From contig USDP01000013.1 in NCBI GenBank assembly GCA_900553545.1, positions 1 to 17,050 on the forward strand: a stretch of DNA of 17,050 bases, written 5' to 3'. The notes under the pieces were generated by a model. It did not search any database. It worked only from the letters and a program-made list of their open reading frames with translations, and was not told the origin of the DNA. Source of the stretch: an uncultured Eubacteriales bacterium. Its GTDB lineage: Bacteria > Bacillota > Clostridia > Oscillospirales > Oscillospiraceae. The position numbers and the translations under genes were made by a program. The stretch's first letter is position 1. The number at the start of each line of letters is the position of its first letter. Shown one piece after another: positions 16,001-17,050 of the stretch.

Positions 16001-16034
16001 CCGGGCTGGAAAAGCACGGGATTTCCATCGGCAT
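7074..16034 (-). CDS. Giant secreted repeat protein (InlB-like, Ig-like, MBG/YDG domains), main part downstream of frameshift
   Basis: This frame encodes about 2,967 residues after the frameshift; joined to the 5' part the protein is about 3,252 residues. I give the outermost ATG, but it has no good Shine-Dalgarno or signal peptide, and its first 19 codons are out-of-frame readings of the upstream gene. Domains in joined numbering (approximate): the end of InlB-like repeat 1 (to 298), further repeats at 303-382, 571-642, 643-722, 813-895 and 1002-1090 (GYTFLGW..., YAVWE/YAIWE type endings). Three two-part Ig-like units follow at 1091-1312, 1345-1608 and 1628-1902, then an Ig/CARDB-like stretch at 1932-2055. 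MBG and YDG-type domains (TYNGRTQ, KVYDGKTNVNL, KVYTGSPQ) occupy about 2058-2745. A Thr-rich region and a unique C-terminus complete it. There are only about nine cysteines. I see no LPXTG signal, SLH domain or C-terminal membrane segment. The likely role is a surface adhesin or matrix protein (inference). Confidence 0.9.
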   Translation of the reverse strand: MPMEIPCFSSPATRWKRLGADTVLTAIWEPTETANTHTVSFVADVTGVSQLPDAINVEHDTVIPGEKVPTVPPIREGYNFLHWTDNLTTKAEYNFTQKITADVKLYPVWTRNQVKITWPLIVPAGVTLTHQGTGNLADTVTSVDVGSEVTFQIALGERYEIGTVTAGDRVLGSTVNGNIYTYTFTADKDLTVAVGDPTVKKFTISLPQGDGYEATFVECKAYDATGFGSADLEEANDSTSYTFEYGDSFKIRVEAYADTTATLRVDGTKVFEVDGNGDKPTQTTRAFTVDHAYVVTVSARAVVTRMVTFSLEPYGSIYSIQYVENGSALTKPADPKIPGYNFGEKWTTKPNGGGREWDFANDKVTSNLVLYGQLTPMTYAVNYEANANGDATVSGIPNAQTKTHGVALTLAAANPTRDGHTFKGWATSPTGPVAYQPGGQYLNDATVTLYAVWEKLTYTVTISSGAGYSTVPAGVATVNWHDPFTFTVNVDRQYAAKAPEVVDSVEGALTAKTGEVNHTGATSYTYEIGMGRKIEENRNITITVTQNAVHQVSFKVSKVTPGANGTSSTVTEQAPFLIQSVEHGYYASMPAAPEREGFKFKGYYKEDNTTVFPFNDAILADTTVHAVYEAIQPKITVVKVKDAANGWELKDWQHGSTGMTSVTPTDNTPFTIAYGDDVTFNLVIQPGYDYSKLSVSANGYELGRESIKTENGITMISFRLVYVTANTRITVSGIERKTITVTYNENALDHVSNLPAPQTANYYIHRDGNNTKFTAQVPVRNGYTFLGWALSGTATTPDYKIGDIKNPGVEIPFTADTTVYAIWEAQKSTVTLTFGDTALHAAEYDIQYEGKTFTLNAEFNAHVKGTAIFYVGKTAEKDAAEKLGEVAVNGKTASYSTSADKYLTPANQHFRYYWVKFQSETVEGYTDCEAGPIKLKIFSRAITWTPLGEGNHGTLTIKDANGDSAQTMTAGQTYTLTVNTGKITGLECVKPNDAPVLGKHYKIVWQYKKTATSDWETVPGEFTDTNEYQVTPGESGYEFRAKIYPMGELYNKAVKFENNAYVANQYDVCLYTNTTKSVKENTKIALTTDAEDEANTVVIKNGTPFDGLSGDMHKAQFEGQTITLVAKVTKEGTQTGVESGSVEFYQKKDNDWTLIATVPVQPEGQNMGVAAAEATMSAYTDPVAEAKDEFYAKYVPNETYETSTTETTPLMVYIKSAQLQIPVIADVDSPVHTGKWIDAQGQEVANGDNKTATSYDYHLGGLTAGIKHTFQLKQTGANKDDEADWSVVARDGRTVAGDMYTMKWETLTDANWKTTTTTGDTYTAETTKVGDRYHILLTGAKNSPFDGSKVVSKDIAIGDPQGVTGTVEAIDAIKATEVDRNNGKYPDVYQLNEITLTATVEAAEAGADRKPTGTVAFYYVDENNAFQPLGEAELKPDTSGKMVAQITTDELPVETKTKANTKLDSVITAVYYGDETFKPSENWKETEVNGEKVWTITSAEGANQTIQTDKVTVYSSVVYNCTDENKNQTTAGERGIHISKADGLFLANESATLKLSDVYTLDWKLGDDLRDIVAKLNPNKDYTIQWQKLTGATVTRDFANSERWEDITGATGTTLLLKPVEQDTAYRAVITVKDPATPIVKGSFELIDQGTVNTKDANDGRQVYYSNVMMPTSGEATIAVAVNTNERGDNLEGITEGETVTVNVLVSGAVGAVPNATLNVTITADDTKGNETNYKKTFTSKATVDGWNAFEWDTGAEQVQPGFYTLTVVATSNTGYMTEKITRSIIVRESSYKFNVSNLNPTYNGRTQGVSVSLDEFHFNGSDIDAAAAKSWTVKYYDKVTGKQVEPSQAGTYTAKVTLPASAYWTEKVEEFTFTIEQRKVYVEDAVVQAKVYDGKTNVNLVEVILNDAETDQGTTGLPTNDIGIINGDSIYATATGTLRDANAGENEFTVSDVQLHGDDADNYVVDGTKTYEEPIYVSRSQVYGETGTLKLKQGEQFPADQVIKMIDQAGNELKANEGYTLTFYYHSDTKIEKTEDLSKTGLYTVVARPKQDNYKGGVTMKFEVVKDAADAQKVDAAEPQPSTLISISNTAELYGQVNGVNVALTKEGATYDVVYLNGANEVKDATTLNAGRYIVKVTTSTGDVAYGIYTITKAHPEIRITAEGTTYNSMPYDVATKVVTENNGAESYLTYAGDVAIGFATPTDGNVAEQAPVDAGEYVVTLHVNETTNYTAHEVSAPFVIAQKPLTVTTHSKQSTQYDAFPAMTAKYEGLAYSTSDNTNDTSLRDVQIAPEFLFNYDKGGFTNHALDQVGGAKIKPADALAKNYVITYVDGEYTRQRTNFKPDLAIYGLPVNGNGENVAYYGDEVQLYHYGYYTDHENGSSVMRWSVMAAAGFVGNVTIGEKTGILNVNGVGTFEVTLKRGEGEQAISTTVTVTAIKKELGVHLPDQDKVYTGSPQSYMTTITVYDELYRKLTGIDPTMQNVSRTNIGTQLPSGQVPVAETYYQSLIYRGKYTINDKEATVAPKEDTHIYGQTRQIKGYDDLSNALINGLTASQTDDYNRLDVHDGYEILVAGTENMNYNVKYVTDQTAKDSAVTTYGGVKFTSETTEYLNDATVYGETPNVLDWTLEKTIKSTRGSKSYADNLADFDLESIFVEQDYDNCVGNADCGKFDYKAANRTTTTPATPEYNQAALAAKRTSVDEEMDENYTLKFKTVLNSGAANYRLTNNETGNATTTTTALTNGSKGFIPATGETGIETGENFIEGSANIAQRPVTVKKASTIGTVSLYWRLPQSKLYTALLNILEAEENSTNRGLAKGHTIRDLDLAISIQGKPIDPNSNNALEGLTKGDAQVVVKVGDTNYVLDGDGKIGGVELKTIQIEATYTTKTATNFVVLIKVRNEDGRSTTPLKRADGLTYEILRKVNGSFDGKVYATGSLTYTGRTATDKFGDECGVFTASYGPLSNIGGTYFIQMYEYGVALKTKNS
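15973..15984 (-). other. Frameshift site at a run of five Gs
   Basis: On the minus strand the sequence reads GTT GGG GGC TGA C in the upstream frame. Skipping one G gives GTT GGG GCT GAC, which continues as GADTVLTAIWEP, exactly the missing end of the InlB-like repeat begun upstream (CTFKGW...PGDTVEKV). The homology therefore crosses the break with no residue lost. One extra base in G5 (15977-15981) explains it. A real mutation, an assembly error or a +1 ribosomal shift before UGA C are all compatible. Confidence 0.85.
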
Positions 16035-16833
16035 CTATATTTTCCCAGGTATCGCTGCTCCAGCCCTTGAAGGTGCAGCCTGCGAGCGTCGGCGTCACAT
16101 CAGAAATCGTGAAGCTCTGATTGTCTTTGCCCGAGCCAGTCGTGCGGAACGTCCCTACGGGGATGCCCGCTGTGCCTGTGTATCCGCCGTCGTTGTAAGA
16201 GACAGAGTAGCCAAGCGGAAGATGCCTGGCCGAAACCGTCATTGTTTTGATTGAGGTTTCGCCTACTGCCTCATTCGTGTTATAAATGTCAGTTAGCGAA
16301 ACACCATGCCATTCCGCCGCGAAGTAGATGCGCTGCAGAAGTCTTCCCGTGTTGTTCTCGTCACTAATAATGCTATTCGAGTCAGTAATATCGCCTTCTA
16401 CAATGACGACACCCGGATTAAACACTCTAACTGGTTGTGAACCATCAGGGGTTACTTCCTTTGTGATTTCGGAGTATGCAGAATCGCTGGCCTTCTTATC
16501 CTTCACTTCGCTGCCAGCAATCATCCCAGTTTGGGCGTTACTATAGCGCGCAAACTGCTTCAGTTCCGTGATTTCAACATAATCGTCGCCGGTTGCGGTA
16601 CTAATCGTATAATGAACCCGAAAGTCTTTACTTTCGCCCATAATATACGGTCCGTCCGGTAGAATCGGCTCAAATTTGAAAATCAATCCATGTGCTTTAT
16701 ATGCATCGGAATTTAAGACAATCCCGCCCGCCGGCTCAGCCGCCAAGGCTGCCGTCGGGAACATGCCAAGCAGCATGATGAGCGCCAGAAGCAGACTCAA
16801 CAGCCGTTTGGGCGTGTACTTCGTTCTTTCCAT
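15973..16833 (-). CDS. 5' part of the giant secreted repeat protein (signal peptide, unique N-terminal region, start of InlB repeat 1)
   Basis: The 286-residue frame begins MERTKYTPKRLLSLLLAL and continues IMLLGMFPTAALAAEP: positive n-region, hydrophobic core and an AxA cut after about residue 31. AGGAGG seven bases before ATG at 16833 decides this start over an in-frame ATG at 16992, which would add 53 residues lacking any export signal. Residues about 32-200 match no family I recognise and look beta-rich. From about 207 the first InlB-like repeat begins (GYSVSYNDGG, CTFKGWSS) and is cut by the stop at 15975-15973. The region 16240-16740 is about 46% GC in lines I counted, against about 58-63% in lines sampled from the rest of the gene. 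Without the shift this would be a short secreted fragment. Confidence 0.85.
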   Translation of the reverse strand: MERTKYTPKRLLSLLLALIMLLGMFPTAALAAEPAGGIVLNSDAYKAHGLIFKFEPILPDGPYIMGESKDFRVHYTISTATGDDYVEITELKQFARYSNAQTGMIAGSEVKDKKASDSAYSEITKEVTPDGSQPVRVFNPGVVIVEGDITDSNSIISDENNTGRLLQRIYFAAEWHGVSLTDIYNTNEAVGETSIKTMTVSARHLPLGYSVSYNDGGYTGTAGIPVGTFRTTGSGKDNQSFTISDVTPTLAGCTFKGWSSDTWENIDADGNPVLFQPGDTVEKVGG

Positions 16834-16840
16834 TCTTGTT

Positions 16841-16846
16841 CCTCCT
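16841..16846 (-). promoter_or_regulatory. Ribosome binding site of the giant gene
   Basis: A perfect AGGAGG stands seven bases (AACAAGA) before the ATG at 16833-16831 on the minus strand. It sets the start directly ahead of the signal peptide. Confidence 0.88.
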
Positions 16847-16910
16847 CTTGTTTCGTGCCGGCTGCGATTGGGCGCAGTACCCCCGGCGATTTCCAGATCT
16901 TCTTGTGTCA

Positions 16911-16938
16911 AGTATACCATATCAGGCAAAAATTTCAA
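16911..16938 (-). promoter_or_regulatory. Extended -10 promoter of the giant gene-SLH operon
   Basis: The minus strand has TTGAAA (16938-16933), a 16-base spacer and TATACT (16916-16911) preceded by TGG, an extended -10 (TGnTATACT). Transcription would start near 16904, giving a leader of about 70 bases. No other promoter is evident before either gene of the operon. Confidence 0.8.
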
Positions 16939-16973
16939 CCCTAATTCCGCGCATTTTTTACTCCTTTTTACGC

Positions 16974-16990
16974 GGTTATCCCCGATAACC
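16974..16990. promoter_or_regulatory. Palindrome GGTTATC-CCC-GATAACC upstream of the giant gene promoter
   Basis: Two perfect 7-base arms are separated by three bases. The element lies 35 bases upstream of the -35 and has no T-run next to it, so it is unlikely to be a terminator. It has the size of an operator or activator site; the regulator is unknown. Confidence 0.45.
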
Positions 16991-17019
16991 ATGTGAAAAT
17001 CGAACCCCGATGCGGCGGG

Positions 17020-17047
17020 CAGGGGGCAAAAATAAAACCGCCCCCTG
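17020..17047 (-). terminator. Possible terminator of the preceding gene, cut by window edge
   Basis: On the minus strand CAGGGGGCGG is followed by TTTTATTTTT, which looks like the 3' arm and U-run of an intrinsic terminator whose 5' arm lies beyond the window. The visible bases also allow an 8-bp hairpin CAGGGGGC/GCCCCCTG around that T-rich stretch (17020-17047). Which structure is real cannot be decided without the next bases. Confidence 0.35.
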
Positions 17048-17050
17048 ACA

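Noticed and set aside
7575..16070. Plus-strand open frame of about 2,831 codons antisense to the giant gene
   Set aside because: It is in exact codon register with the sense gene, its product is rich in R, D, L, V and A with no recognisable domain, and the sense frame has clear signal peptide and repeat homology. It follows from codon bias.
15973..16992. Longer start (ATG at 16992) for the giant gene
   Set aside because: It would place 53 non-export residues before the signal peptide and run through the promoter. The AGGAGG and signal peptide both favour 16833.

Overview
The window looks like chromosomal DNA of a moderately GC-rich member of the Clostridia (Bacillota), most likely in the gut Oscillospirales; the finer placement is inference. 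The grounds are strong AGGAGG ribosome binding sites before most genes, the S10 ribosomal protein order, a clostridial-type TrmB, and a large secreted InlB-repeat/MBG protein next to a protein with S-layer homology (SLH) domains. Every supported gene lies on the minus strand, so transcription runs from high to low coordinates.

Ribosomal half (1-4930): the S10 operon reads rpsJ, rplC, rplD, rplW, rplB, rpsS, rplV, rpsC, rplP, and the window ends inside rplP. Two junctions (rplD/rplW and rpsC/rplP) are TAATG stop/start overlaps. A consensus sigma-A promoter (-35 TTGACA, 17-base spacer, -10 TAGTAT) lies about 270 bases before rpsJ. The leader between them contains a textbook intrinsic terminator, which suggests transcription attenuation. 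The -35 box sits inside a perfect 12-bp inverted repeat. The rpsJ-rplC spacer is unusually long (130 bases) and holds two 10-bp hairpins.

Middle (5059-6016): trmB (tRNA m7G46 methyltransferase) has its own promoter and overlaps by ATGA a 45-residue single-helix membrane protein. That small protein carries the GGADGPT motif otherwise typical of the beta subunit of sodium-pumping decarboxylases. A strong terminator, usable in both directions, separates this pair from the surface-protein operon.

Surface-protein operon (6023-16992): an extended -10 promoter drives a roughly 9.8 kb gene for a secreted mosaic protein of about 3,250 residues. It has a signal peptide, a unique N-terminal region, six InlB-like repeats, Ig-like modules, MBG/YDG-type domains and a unique C-terminus. 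As given, the reading frame is broken once, at a run of five Gs (15977-15981). One fewer G, or a +1 ribosomal shift, restores one continuous protein. The gene after it, 28 bases downstream, encodes a 340-residue SLH protein with its own signal peptide. The giant protein has no visible wall anchor, so the SLH protein is a natural candidate for its anchor or partner (inference).

The items most worth a second look are the G-run frameshift, the S10 attenuator with its palindromic promoter, the GADGPT microprotein and the rpsJ-rplC hairpins. I saw no tRNA, rRNA, CRISPR array or transposable element.
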